Below are positions 30,815-38,680 of a DNA stretch of 64,000 nt, piece by piece (the stretch's first letter is position 1; every line of letters starts with the position of its first letter). The notes under the pieces are model-generated. The model saw only the letters and a program-made list of their open reading frames with translations. It was not told the origin of the DNA and ran no database searches. The position numbers and the translations under genes were made by a program. The DNA is taken from assembly GCA_937873495.1 (NCBI GenBank), contig CALMXZ010000007.1, positions 174,501 to 238,500 of the forward strand, in the 5' to 3' direction. This DNA is from an uncultured Trueperaceae bacterium. GTDB lineage: Bacteria > Deinococcota > Deinococci > Deinococcales > Trueperaceae.

Positions 30815-31549
30815 TCACGGCGTGCGCCTACGCAGTGTCAACGAGGCCAACGCGAGGCACACCACTCCGAACGCCCCGACCACGAGCAGCGGCCGCCAGA
30901 GTTCCCAGCCGCCCTCCCCCGCCCTCACGGCCGTGACCGCGTCGATGGCGTAGCTGAGCGGTAGCCAGTCGCTGACGACGCGCAGGGCGTCCGGCATCAG
31001 GTCGCGCGGCATGAACAGGCCGCCGAGGAGCACTTGCGGGAAGACGAGGACGGGCATGAACTGGACAGCCTGGAACTCGGTGCGGGCGAAGGCGCTGGCC
31101 AGCAGCCCGAGCGCCGTCCCGAGGACCGCCGCCGCCACGGCGACGAGCATCATCTGCCACAGCGAGCCCGCGACGTCGAGGCCGCACACCACCACCGCGA
31201 ACGTCACGGTGATGACCGCCTCCACCACGGCCATGAGCCCGAACGCGAGCGCGTAGCCGAGGATGAAGTCGGCCTTGCCGAGCGGCGTGGTCATGAGCCG
31301 CTCGAGGGTGCCGGACCGGCGCTCGCGCAGCGTCGCGATCGACGTGACGAGGAACATCACGATGAACGGGAACAGGACCAGGATCGCGCCGCCCAACAGG
31401 TCGAACACGCCGGGCTGGCCGCTGTACAACCACGCGAACAGTCCCATGAGCAGGCTCGGCGCGACCAGCATGAGCGCGACGGAGCGGTGGTCGTGGCTCA
31501 ACTGCCGCAGCACGCGCCCGGCGGTCGCGAGGGTGCGGGGGCCGGTCAC
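30815..31549 (-). CDS. ABC-2 type transporter permease
   Basis: The 244-residue membrane protein has about six helices in the ABC-2 exporter arrangement, with the family stretch RERRSGTLERLMTTPLGKADFILGY after helix 2 and GGLFMPRDLMPDALRVVSDWLPLSYAIDA before the last helices. The GTG start overlaps the ATPase stop by 4 nt, so the two subunits are translationally coupled. It likely exports a drug or lipid-like compound as a homodimer with two ATPase subunits. Confidence 0.88.
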   Translation of the reverse strand: MTGPRTLATAGRVLRQLSHDHRSVALMLVAPSLLMGLFAWLYSGQPGVFDLLGGAILVLFPFIVMFLVTSIATLRERRSGTLERLMTTPLGKADFILGYALAFGLMAVVEAVITVTFAVVVCGLDVAGSLWQMMLVAVAAAVLGTALGLLASAFARTEFQAVQFMPVLVFPQVLLGGLFMPRDLMPDALRVVSDWLPLSYAIDAVTAVRAGEGGWELWRPLLVVGAFGVVCLALASLTLRRRTP

Positions 31550-32319
31550 CGCGCGGCTCCATGCTCGAATGCCCGGTGAGGGGCTGGAGGCCGGTGCGCC
31601 TCGTCGCGTTCGATGAGCGCCAGGAACGCCGCCTCCGGGTCGCTAGTGCCCGTCCAGGCGAGCAGCTCGGCGGGCGTGAGGTCGGCGACGATCCGACCGG
31701 CCCGCAGCAGGAGGAGGCGGTCGCAGCGTAGCGCCTCGTCCATGACGTGGCTCGACACGAGCAGGGTGGCGCCCGCGTCGGCGATGGCCCTGAAGACGTC
31801 CCACAGCTCGGCGCGCAGCACCGGGTCTAGTCCGACGGTCGGCTCGTCCAACACGATCAGCTCCGGCTTCCCGAGCATCGCCGTCGCGAGGGAGACACGG
31901 TTCTCTTGGCCGCCGCTCAACGAGCCGACCGTCTGATCGCGCTGCGCCGCGAGCCCGACCTGCTGGATGACGCGGTCGACGTCCGCCTGCCGCGCCCCTA
32001 TGAGCCGCGCGAAGTACAGGAGGTTCTGCCGCACGGTGAGGTCGGCGTAGACGGACGCGGCCTGCGTGTCGTACGCGACGCGGCGCCGCAACGCCGGCGA
32101 GCCGGCGGACTCCCCCAACACGGTCACGGTGCCGCCCTGGACCTTCTGCACCCCTACAACCGCGCGCATCAGCGTCGTCTTGCCGCACCCGGACGGGCCG
32201 AGAAGGCCCGTGATCTGACCCCTGGGAACGGCGACGCTCAGACCGTCGAACACGACCGTCTCTCCGCGCTTCACATGTAGGTCGCGGACCGTCAGGGCTG
32301 GCGCAGAGTCGTTATTCAT
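31546..32319 (-). CDS. ABC transporter ATP-binding protein (exporter type)
   Basis: This 257-residue ATPase has Walker A GPSGCGKTT, signature LSGGQ, Walker B LIVLDEP and the switch His in LLVSSHVMDEA. It would power the adjacent ABC-2 permease. The ATG at 32319 sits inside a 20-bp palindrome that overlaps the predicted -10, so transcripts would start almost at the ATG; an in-frame codon at 32358 lies in the -35 and is rejected. The upstream TetR gene on the same strand is the probable repressor. Confidence 0.92.
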   Translation of the reverse strand: MNNDSAPALTVRDLHVKRGETVVFDGLSVAVPRGQITGLLGPSGCGKTTLMRAVVGVQKVQGGTVTVLGESAGSPALRRRVAYDTQAASVYADLTVRQNLLYFARLIGARQADVDRVIQQVGLAAQRDQTVGSLSGGQENRVSLATAMLGKPELIVLDEPTVGLDPVLRAELWDVFRAIADAGATLLVSSHVMDEALRCDRLLLLRAGRIVADLTPAELLAWTGTSDPEAAFLALIERDEAHRPPAPHRAFEHGAAR

Positions 32320-32358
32320 CACACGATGAATATTGGGGCATGGGCTCGCGGCTGTCAA
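32313..32358 (-). promoter_or_regulatory. Promoter of the ABC exporter with embedded palindromic operator
   Basis: Minus-strand -35 TTGACA (plus 32353-32358) and AATATT (plus 32329-32334) are 18 bp apart. A palindrome TATTCATC-4 nt-GATGAATA (32313-32332) covers the -10, the expected start site and the ATG at 32319. This is a classical repressor layout, best assigned to the neighbouring TetR protein. Confidence 0.6.
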
Positions 32359-32437
32359 GCCTAGTCCGGGCCGCCTTTATCCGAGGTGGTCCTGCGGGAT
32401 GTCGACGGGGGCAAGCGGAGCGTCCATAGCGGAGCCC

Positions 32438-33046
32438 CTACTCCAGTAGGTACCGCTGCACGGCAGGGCCGACCCTGGCGACGAGCTCGTCAACCGACGC
32501 CTCGGCGAGCGCCGGCAGCTGCACTACGTAGCGCGCGATCAGCAGCCCTGCGATCTGGCTCGCGGCGAGCGAGGCGCGCAGCTCGGCGTCAGGCACATCG
32601 AGCCCGACCGCGATCCGTTCGATGAGTTCGCGTTGCAGGAAGCCGGCGACGAGCGGGGTGGCGAGCCGGTTGCCAAGACTCGACCTCAGCAGCGCGACCG
32701 CGCGCTTACGCGCGTCGCCGTCCTCGAGCCGACCGAGCACGAAGCGCACGATGCTCTCGCCGATCGCCTCACGCGGGCCGGCCAGGATGCCCGGGATGGC
32801 GAGGTCGGGGCGCAACGGGAACTCGATCGTCTCGGCGAATAAGTCTGCCTTGGTACCGAAGTAGTGGTGCACGAGCGCCGAGTCGACGCCGGCACGCGCA
32901 GCGATGCCGCGAATCGTGGCCGTGTCGTACCCGAACTCGCCGAACTCCTCGGCCGCGGCGGCGAGGATGCGGCCGCGCGCGTCGGTCGCCCCGCCCTTCG
33001 GGCGACCTCGGCGCCGCTGCGCCTTCGGCACGAAGTACTCGGGCAT
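32438..33046 (-). CDS. TetR-family regulator
   Basis: The 202-residue protein has an N-terminal TetR helix-turn-helix domain (RILAAAAEEFGEFGYDTATIRGIAARAGVDSALVHHYFGTKADLF, residues about 25-70) after a basic QRRRGRPKGG arm, and a ligand-binding C-terminal half. The ATG at 33046 has GGGGAGGAG 4 nt upstream; in-frame codons further upstream are not conserved. Gene order and the palindrome over the ABC promoter suggest it represses the exporter. Confidence 0.88.
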   Translation of the reverse strand: MPEYFVPKAQRRRGRPKGGATDARGRILAAAAEEFGEFGYDTATIRGIAARAGVDSALVHHYFGTKADLFAETIEFPLRPDLAIPGILAGPREAIGESIVRFVLGRLEDGDARKRAVALLRSSLGNRLATPLVAGFLQRELIERIAVGLDVPDAELRASLAASQIAGLLIARYVVQLPALAEASVDELVARVGPAVQRYLLE

Positions 33047-33115
33047 GGTGCTCCTCCCCTTACCAGCGTCAGAGTACATGCGCGGAGGTCCGACACCGCG
33101 CCACGCTAGTCTGAA

Positions 33116-33145
33116 GCCCATGCCCTACGCGAGCCCATGCCCTAC
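33116..33145 (+). repeat. Tandem duplication of the arginase-like start region
   Basis: The 13-nt sequence GCCCATGCCCTAC occurs at 33116-33128 and again at 33133-33145, separated by 4 nt. Each copy contains an ATG, and the two ATGs are in different frames. Confidence 0.85.
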
Positions 33146-33152
33146 TCGGTGA
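33120..33152 (+). CDS. Possible 10-codon upstream ORF
   Basis: The first ATG of the duplicated start region lies 7 nt after a TAGTCT box, the spacing of leaderless genes here. It encodes only MPYASPCPTR before a TGA and overlaps the arginase-like start out of frame. It could be a decoy or regulatory uORF; equally it may not be translated. Confidence 0.25.
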   Translation: MPYASPCPTR

Positions 33153-34051
33153 TCGTGTCGCAAGGCCGCGTGGCCGACAGGACCCCGGGGGCTATCCCGG
33201 GTGCCGCCCTCCTTGGCCTAGCGTTGGCCGAGAGGCTGGGCCTGCGTGTCATGGTCTGCGGCGCGCCGTCCCCAGCCGCTACCGACGCCTGGCCCGAGGC
33301 GCTAGCGCAGGCCGAGCCAACGCTGCTCGGGTTGGCCGACGCGGTGAAGTCGGCTCTCGACGAGAGCTCCACGCCCCTGCTCGCCCTCAACAAGTGTCCG
33401 GCCAGCCTCGCCACCCTGCCGGTGGCGGCGGCGCGGTGGCCGGGTCCGAACCGGCCTGGCGATCATGAACTCGGTTTCCCAGCATGGGACCTGAGCCGGC
33501 CTGGCCTCAAGGTCCTGTGGATCGACGCTCACGGCGACTTCAACACGCCGGCCACTACGGCCACCGGCTACCTCGGCGGCATGGTGCTGGCGGCCGCTTG
33601 CGGCTTGTGGGACAGCGGGCACGGCGCCGGCGTCGCGGGAGAGAACGTGGTGGTCCTCGGCGGACACGACCTGGACGAGGCGGAGGCCGCGCTGCTCGCG
33701 GCGGCGGGAGCGACCGTTGTGCCCCCCACAGTCGGCTCCGCTGAGGCCATCGCCGAGGCGGTCAACACGGCGCTGGGCGACGACGGCCCGATCTGGGTCC
33801 ACCTGGACTGCGACGCGCTCGAGCCGGGTCATGTGCCCGCGGACTACGTGGTGCCGGGCGGCTTCTCGCCGGCCACACTCAAGGCGGTGCTGGCCGCGCT
33901 GCCCGTGGAGCGCGTCGTGGGCATCGAGATCGCGGAGTTCGAGGCCTCGCCCGATGCCTCGGAGAGCGCCGCCGAGCCCGACTCAGTAACGCGGCGGGGG
34001 CTCGAGATCCTGCTGGATGTCGTGGCTCCCCTGTTGGCGAAGCCGCGCTGA
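33137..34051 (+). CDS. Arginase/agmatinase family protein, Cys variant
   Basis: The 304-residue protein has the ureohydrolase fold, whose members hydrolyse arginine, agmatine or formiminoglutamate using two manganese ions. The metal motifs DAHGD (D130, H132, D134) and HLDCDALEP are intact. The normal first ligand region GGDHS is replaced by LNKCPASLAT, with C87 near the missing His, so metal site A is altered. Substrate is therefore uncertain. The ATG at 33137 lacks a ribosome site and lies in a duplicated sequence. A MocR-type regulator follows 9 nt downstream. Confidence 0.75.
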   Translation: MPYSVIVSQGRVADRTPGAIPGAALLGLALAERLGLRVMVCGAPSPAATDAWPEALAQAEPTLLGLADAVKSALDESSTPLLALNKCPASLATLPVAAARWPGPNRPGDHELGFPAWDLSRPGLKVLWIDAHGDFNTPATTATGYLGGMVLAAACGLWDSGHGAGVAGENVVVLGGHDLDEAEAALLAAAGATVVPPTVGSAEAIAEAVNTALGDDGPIWVHLDCDALEPGHVPADYVVPGGFSPATLKAVLAALPVERVVGIEIAEFEASPDASESAAEPDSVTRRGLEILLDVVAPLLAKPR

Positions 34052-34060
34052 TTGCACTAG

Positions 34061-35452
34061 ATGACCGGCTCTGACTTCCTCGGACTCGACCCGACCGCAG
34101 CTCCTCCGCGCAGCCGGACGGCCTGGCTCGCCCAGCAGCTGCGGTCGGCGATCGCCGACGGTACCCTGCCGCCAGGCACGCGGCTGCCCGCGAGTCGCGC
34201 CATGGCTAACGACCTGGCCTTCGCGCGAGGCACCGTGGTCGAAGCGTACCGGAGGCTCGCGGAGGAGGGGCTGGTGGTTACGAACCACGGGGGCGGCACG
34301 GAGGTGGCTGAGCTAGCCTCGGCGTCCGGGCGGAGGCCAACTCCAGGGCCCAACCGGGTAGCCCCGCGACCGACCTTGGACATCTCGGAGGGCGCACCGG
34401 ACCTGAAGGCCTTCCCGCGCGCCGCATGGCTGAGGACCGAACGCAACGTACTCGCCAGAGTCGCCAGCCGGCAACTCGGTTACGGAGACCCGCAAGGTGC
34501 ACCTGAGCTGCGCTCGGCGCTGGCCGGCTGGCTGACGCGGAGCCGCGGCGTCGTAGCCGAGCCGGAGCAGATCATCGTCACCGCCGGGGTGACGGGCGCG
34601 CTCAGCCTGCTCGCACAAGTGTTGCGTGAGCAGGGCATCACCGAATGCGCCGTCGAGGACCCCGGTGCGGAAGGCAACCGCCGCATACTCGATTTCTGGC
34701 TCGACAAGCTCCATCCCGTACCCGTGGACGACCAAGGGTTGGACGCCACGGCACTCGCAAGGACGAAGACGCGCGCCGTCCTGGTCACCCCCGCACACCA
34801 GTTCCCCACGGGCGTCGTGCTCTCGCCGGCGCGCCGCAGGGCGTTGGTCGCCTGGGCGGACGGCTTGGACGCGTTCGTGATCGAAGACGACTACGACGCG
34901 GAGTACCGGTACGACCGCGTCTCGGTACGCGCGCTGCAGGCAGCGGCGCCCGAGCGGGTAGTCCATGTCTCCAGCCTTTCGAAGGTCCTGGCTCCGGGTC
35001 TACGCATCGGCTGGATGATCGCGCCCGCCGTGCTGCACCACGAACTCATCCGCAGACGCTGGGCGACGGACCTCGGCTCGCCCGTGGTCCCGCAACTCGT
35101 GCTGGCGGAGCTGATCCAGACTGGCGCGTTGGAACGGCAGCTGCGCAGCCTTCGCCTCAAGCACCGCCAGCGCCGCGATGCTGCGGTCGCCGCTATCGAA
35201 CGCTACCTGCCCGGTTGCCGCATGACCGGCATCGCGGCCGGTCTCCATCTTCTGGTTCAACTACCCGACGGCGTTGACGACGCGACGCTTGCCGCGCGGG
35301 CCAAAGCGGCCGGCATCGCCGTACAGCCTCTGTCCGCCCTGCGCCACAGGCCGGGAGCGCCTGGGTTGGTGGTCGGGTACGGCCCGCACCCCTCGCCGCG
35401 GCTCGAACAGGCTCTGAGAACCATCGGCGCTCTCGCCGGCTTCATACCCTAG
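34061..35452 (+). CDS. MocR/PdxR-type regulator (GntR-aminotransferase fusion)
   Basis: The 463-residue protein fuses an N-terminal GntR winged helix (LAQQLRSAIADGTLPPGTRLPASRAMANDLAFARGTVVEAYRRL, residues about 22-67) to a PLP-binding class I aminotransferase-like domain with EDDYDAEYRY and the cofactor Lys in VSSLSKVLAPGLR. Members sense PLP or amino-compound aldimines and control vitamin B6, GABA or amine catabolism. It follows the arginase-like gene by 9 nt and converges on a LysE-type exporter. Targets are unknown. Confidence 0.9.
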   Translation: MTGSDFLGLDPTAAPPRSRTAWLAQQLRSAIADGTLPPGTRLPASRAMANDLAFARGTVVEAYRRLAEEGLVVTNHGGGTEVAELASASGRRPTPGPNRVAPRPTLDISEGAPDLKAFPRAAWLRTERNVLARVASRQLGYGDPQGAPELRSALAGWLTRSRGVVAEPEQIIVTAGVTGALSLLAQVLREQGITECAVEDPGAEGNRRILDFWLDKLHPVPVDDQGLDATALARTKTRAVLVTPAHQFPTGVVLSPARRRALVAWADGLDAFVIEDDYDAEYRYDRVSVRALQAAAPERVVHVSSLSKVLAPGLRIGWMIAPAVLHHELIRRRWATDLGSPVVPQLVLAELIQTGALERQLRSLRLKHRQRRDAAVAAIERYLPGCRMTGIAAGLHLLVQLPDGVDDATLAARAKAAGIAVQPLSALRHRPGAPGLVVGYGPHPSPRLEQALRTIGALAGFIP

Positions 35453-35467
35453 TAGGCCAGCGTCCGA

Positions 35468-36091
35468 TCACCGATTGGTGAAGGCGAGCGTCACCGCCAG
35501 CACGGCGAAAGACAACGCGAACGCGCGTCCGAGCCACGTCATCACCACGGGACGTCCGATGACATGCCGCCGCAACCAGGCGGCACAGACCCCGTAGGCG
35601 GCGAACACGACCAATGTGATCGCCATGAACACGATCCCAAGTGAGGTCATCCTTAGCATGGCGCCTGCTGAGGCGGTGTCGGCGAACATGGGCAGGAAGA
35701 CGAAGAAGAACAGCGTCAGCTTTGGGTTCAGCAGGTTGACCAGTACGGCACTGCCGATGACTCTCCCAGCTGAGCGTCCTGCTTCGAGCCCACCGGGGTC
35801 GTCCGCAGGCACGAGAACGCCGCTCTGCCGCCACATCCCCCAGGCCATATGAATGAGGTAGGCGACCCCTAACCACTTGAGCGCCTCGAACGCCACGGGA
35901 CTCGCGGCCAGAACCGCCGCGGCGCCGGTGAGCGCCAACGCCATGTGGGGAACGATTCCCAGGGTGCATCCGAGTGCGGCGACGAGGCCTGCCCTAGCGC
36001 CGCGCGCCAACGCGGCTGCGATCGTGAACAGCGCTCCAGTGCCAGGGGTCGCGGTCACCACGATCGACGTCAACCAGAACTCGCTGCTCAT
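35468..36091 (-). CDS. LysE/RhtB-family amino acid exporter
   Basis: The 207-residue membrane protein shows the LysE pattern of about six helices with TATPGTGALFTIAAALARGARAGLVAALGCTLG at the N-terminal end and LVNLLNPKLTLFFFVFLP in the middle; NPK is a family signature. Members export lysine, homoserine, threonine or related compounds. A TAGTTT box 5 nt upstream and a GAGG near the ATG give two readings of the start signal. It is the convergent neighbour of the MocR gene. Confidence 0.88.
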   Translation of the reverse strand: MSSEFWLTSIVVTATPGTGALFTIAAALARGARAGLVAALGCTLGIVPHMALALTGAAAVLAASPVAFEALKWLGVAYLIHMAWGMWRQSGVLVPADDPGGLEAGRSAGRVIGSAVLVNLLNPKLTLFFFVFLPMFADTASAGAMLRMTSLGIVFMAITLVVFAAYGVCAAWLRRHVIGRPVVMTWLGRAFALSFAVLAVTLAFTNR

Positions 36092-36338
36092 ACCTCAAAC
36101 TACCGGCGCTATGGTCTCATTCAAAGAGCCAACGTTGATGCGCCTTGATAGACCAAACCTAATCGTCCACCAGGGCACCGTTCAAGAAGCGCCGAAGCTC
36201 GGCTTCGTCATGCATGGGAACCGGCCGACACTCGCATACCAGAGTTCATGCAGCACCGTACTGAGCTCGAGCCCGCCGACAGCCCGTCGAGGTCTCTGCC
36301 AGGCGGGGTCGGGGCAAGCTCCCGGTAGAGTGACGACG
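36092..36338. other. Divergent intergenic region lysE/methyltransferase
   Basis: This 247-nt region is clearly lower in GC than its surroundings. I see a small GAAGC-TCG-GCTTC hairpin near 36196 and -10-like boxes next to each gene, but no gene, tRNA or strong repeat. Confidence 0.4.
36326..36331 (+). promoter_or_regulatory. Candidate leaderless -10 box of the methyltransferase gene
   Basis: TAGAGT ends 7 nt before the ATG at 36339 with no Shine-Dalgarno, matching the local leaderless pattern. Confidence 0.4.
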
Positions 36339-37097
36339 ATGCGTCCCTTCGCCGACCTGGTAGCCGAGGCCGAGGCGGCCGAGGTGACCGGTTGGGGTTT
36401 CGGTTTCCTGGACGGGCGCGCCACCGAGGAACGTCCGCCGTGGGGTTACGCCAAGCTCCTCGCCGAGCGCCTCGCCACCGTCCCGTCAGCGCTCGACCTG
36501 GATACCGGCGGCGGGGAAGTCCTCGCTGAGGCCCCGACGTTCCCGCCCCGCATGGCCGCGACGGAGGCCTGGCTTCCGAACGTCGAGCGCGCCCGCCGGT
36601 TGCTCGGGCCGCGGGGCGTCGCGGTCGTGATGACCGAACCGGGCGCACCCCTTCCTTTCCCCGACGGCTCCTTCTCGCTCGTCACGTCCCGGCATCCGGT
36701 GAAGCCGGACTGGCCGGAGATCCGCCGCGTGCTGGAGCCGGGCGGGCACTACTTCGCGCAACACGTGGGGCCTGCCTCCGCGTTCGAGCTGATCGAACGG
36801 TTCCTTGGGCCACTGCCTAGGGAACGCCTGCTGCGCGACCCTCAGGCCGAGGCGGACTCCGCCAGGCAGGCAGGCCTAACGGTCACCGACCTGCGCACGG
36901 CGCGCTGCCGCATGGAACTTCACGACGTCGGCGCCGTCGTGTGGCTGCTGCGCAAGTGCGTCTGGTGGGTCCCGGACTTCTCCGTCAGGAAGTACCGGAG
37001 CGTGCTCCAGGCGCTCGACGCCCAGATGCGGGGCGGCGAGCCGGTCGTGGCCCACTCCACCAGGCACCTCATCGAGGCGCTCCGCACCGCGTCATGA
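36339..37097 (+). CDS. Class I SAM-dependent methyltransferase
   Basis: The 252-residue protein has the Rossmann methyltransferase order: ALDLDTGGGEVL (motif I), a region ending PNVERARRLLGPRGV (post-I acidic loop less clear), PLPFPDGSFSLVTSRHPV (motif IV) and RRVLEPGGHYFAQHVG (post-motif). It resembles UbiE/RlmA-like small-molecule or RNA methyltransferases; the target cannot be read. The 36339 ATG is chosen because the frame further upstream overlaps lysE and is not conserved. Confidence 0.82.
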   Translation: MRPFADLVAEAEAAEVTGWGFGFLDGRATEERPPWGYAKLLAERLATVPSALDLDTGGGEVLAEAPTFPPRMAATEAWLPNVERARRLLGPRGVAVVMTEPGAPLPFPDGSFSLVTSRHPVKPDWPEIRRVLEPGGHYFAQHVGPASAFELIERFLGPLPRERLLRDPQAEADSARQAGLTVTDLRTARCRMELHDVGAVVWLLRKCVWWVPDFSVRKYRSVLQALDAQMRGGEPVVAHSTRHLIEALRTAS

Positions 37098-37232
37098 CGA
37101 AGCGACCCGCCTAGACTGGCGGCGCACCACGATGCCCCGGCCGGCCGCCGCTGCGCGCCTCCGTGCCCTCCTCCCCGGTTATCCTCTACCCAACCGATAC
37201 CGTGGCCTTCCCCGAGGCCCTTTGGAGTTGGC

Positions 37233-38630
37233 ATGCCGCTGGAGTTAGCCAAGCCCTCCCCGCTGTGGTGGGAGGACGTTCCCATAGGACCTGCACGTCC
37301 GCCGCTCACCGAAGACGCGAGGGCCGACGTCGCGATCGTCGGCGCGGGCTTCACGGGCCTGTGGACCGCCTACTACCTCAAGCGCCTCGAGCCCGACCTC
37401 GACGTGGTCGTGCTGGAGCGCGAACATGTCGGCTTCGGCGCCTCCGGCAGGAACGGCGGCTGGTGCCACCCCGAGTACCCGCTCGGTCTGGCCACCCTCG
37501 CCTTCCGCCACGGCCGAGAGGCGGCGCTGCGCTTCCAGCTCGCGGCGTTGGACGCCGTGAGCGAGGTCGGCCGCGTGTGCGAGGCGGAGGGCGTCGATTG
37601 CCGCTACGAACTCGGCGGCAGGTTCATCGCGGCGCGCAGCCCTTTGCAGGCCGAGCGCGCCCGCGCCGACGTGGAGGAGCAGCACGCCTTGGGCCTGGGC
37701 GAGGAAGACGTGCGCTACCTGGACGCGGCCGAGGCGGGTGGCCTCTCCGGCATGTCGAACGTCCTCGGCGGCAGCTTCATGCCGCAGGCGGCGGCCCTGC
37801 AGCCGGCACTGCTCGTACACGGCCTCGCACGGGCGTGCGAGCGCCTGGGGGTGCGGCTGTTCGAGGCCACCGAGGCGACCGCCGTCGAAGCAGGCGCCGT
37901 GCGCTTCAGGAGCCGGGGCGCCACAGGCGCCGTGAGGGCGCGGACCGTCCTGCGCGCCACGGAAGGCTATACGCGCGACCTACCGGGCGAACGCCGGACG
38001 CTCATCCCCCTGTACTCGCTGATGGTCGCCACGGAGCCGCTCCCGGACGACGTGGCGCGCTCGGTCGGCTTCGAGAAACGCCAGGTGTTCGCCGACTACG
38101 GTCACATGGTCATCTACGGCCAACGCACGGCGGACGGGCGCGTGACGCTCGGCGGGCGCGGCGCGCCTTACCACTACGGCTCCGCCATCCGCCCCGACTT
38201 CGACCAGGACGACGTGGTGCATGGCCACCTCGCCAGGCTCCTGGTCGAGCTCTTCCCGCAGTTGACGGGCGTCCGCATCACCCACAAGTGGGGCGGTCCG
38301 CTCGGGGTGCCGCGCGACTGGCGGCCGAGCGTCACGTACGAACGGGCCACGGGCCTCGGCCATGCCGGCGGTTACGTCGGCGACGGCGTGGCTCTCTCGA
38401 ACCTGGCCGGGCGCACGCTCGCGGAACTCGTGCTCGAACGCGCGAGCGAGCGGACCGACCTCCCGTGGGTCCACCACCGCTGGCCCGCCTGGGAGCCGGA
38501 GCCGCTGCGCTACGTCGGCGTCAACGCCGGGCTATGGCTCACGCGCTCGGCGGACCGCCAGGAGGCGCGCACGGGGCGGCCGAGCGCCCGCGCGAAGATC
38601 GGGAACCGGCTCAGGGGCAAGGTCGCCTGA
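37233..38630 (+). CDS. FAD-dependent amino acid/amine oxidoreductase (DAO family)
   Basis: The 465-residue flavoenzyme starts its FAD domain with IVGAGFTGLWTAYYL near residue 34, followed by VVLEREHVGFGASGRNGGWCHPEY, the form typical of gamma-glutamylputrescine oxidase-like (PuuB) and related DadA-type enzymes. A C-terminal YVGDGVALSNLAGR closes the flavin site. It would oxidise a secondary amine or amino acid, possibly a polyamine derivative. A GGAG 5 nt upstream fixes the start. The next gene, an amidohydrolase, is convergent. Confidence 0.85.
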   Translation: MPLELAKPSPLWWEDVPIGPARPPLTEDARADVAIVGAGFTGLWTAYYLKRLEPDLDVVVLEREHVGFGASGRNGGWCHPEYPLGLATLAFRHGREAALRFQLAALDAVSEVGRVCEAEGVDCRYELGGRFIAARSPLQAERARADVEEQHALGLGEEDVRYLDAAEAGGLSGMSNVLGGSFMPQAAALQPALLVHGLARACERLGVRLFEATEATAVEAGAVRFRSRGATGAVRARTVLRATEGYTRDLPGERRTLIPLYSLMVATEPLPDDVARSVGFEKRQVFADYGHMVIYGQRTADGRVTLGGRGAPYHYGSAIRPDFDQDDVVHGHLARLLVELFPQLTGVRITHKWGGPLGVPRDWRPSVTYERATGLGHAGGYVGDGVALSNLAGRTLAELVLERASERTDLPWVHHRWPAWEPEPLRYVGVNAGLWLTRSADRQEARTGRPSARAKIGNRLRGKVA

Positions 38631-38680
38631 GGCGCCTACCGGGGTCGAGCAACGGCGAGGCGGCGGCGCCAACGTCCAGC

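Noticed and set aside
35877-36338. Upstream extension of the methyltransferase frame
   Set aside because: It runs antisense through lysE and lacks conserved sequence; the ATG at 36339 with a TAGAGT box is better.
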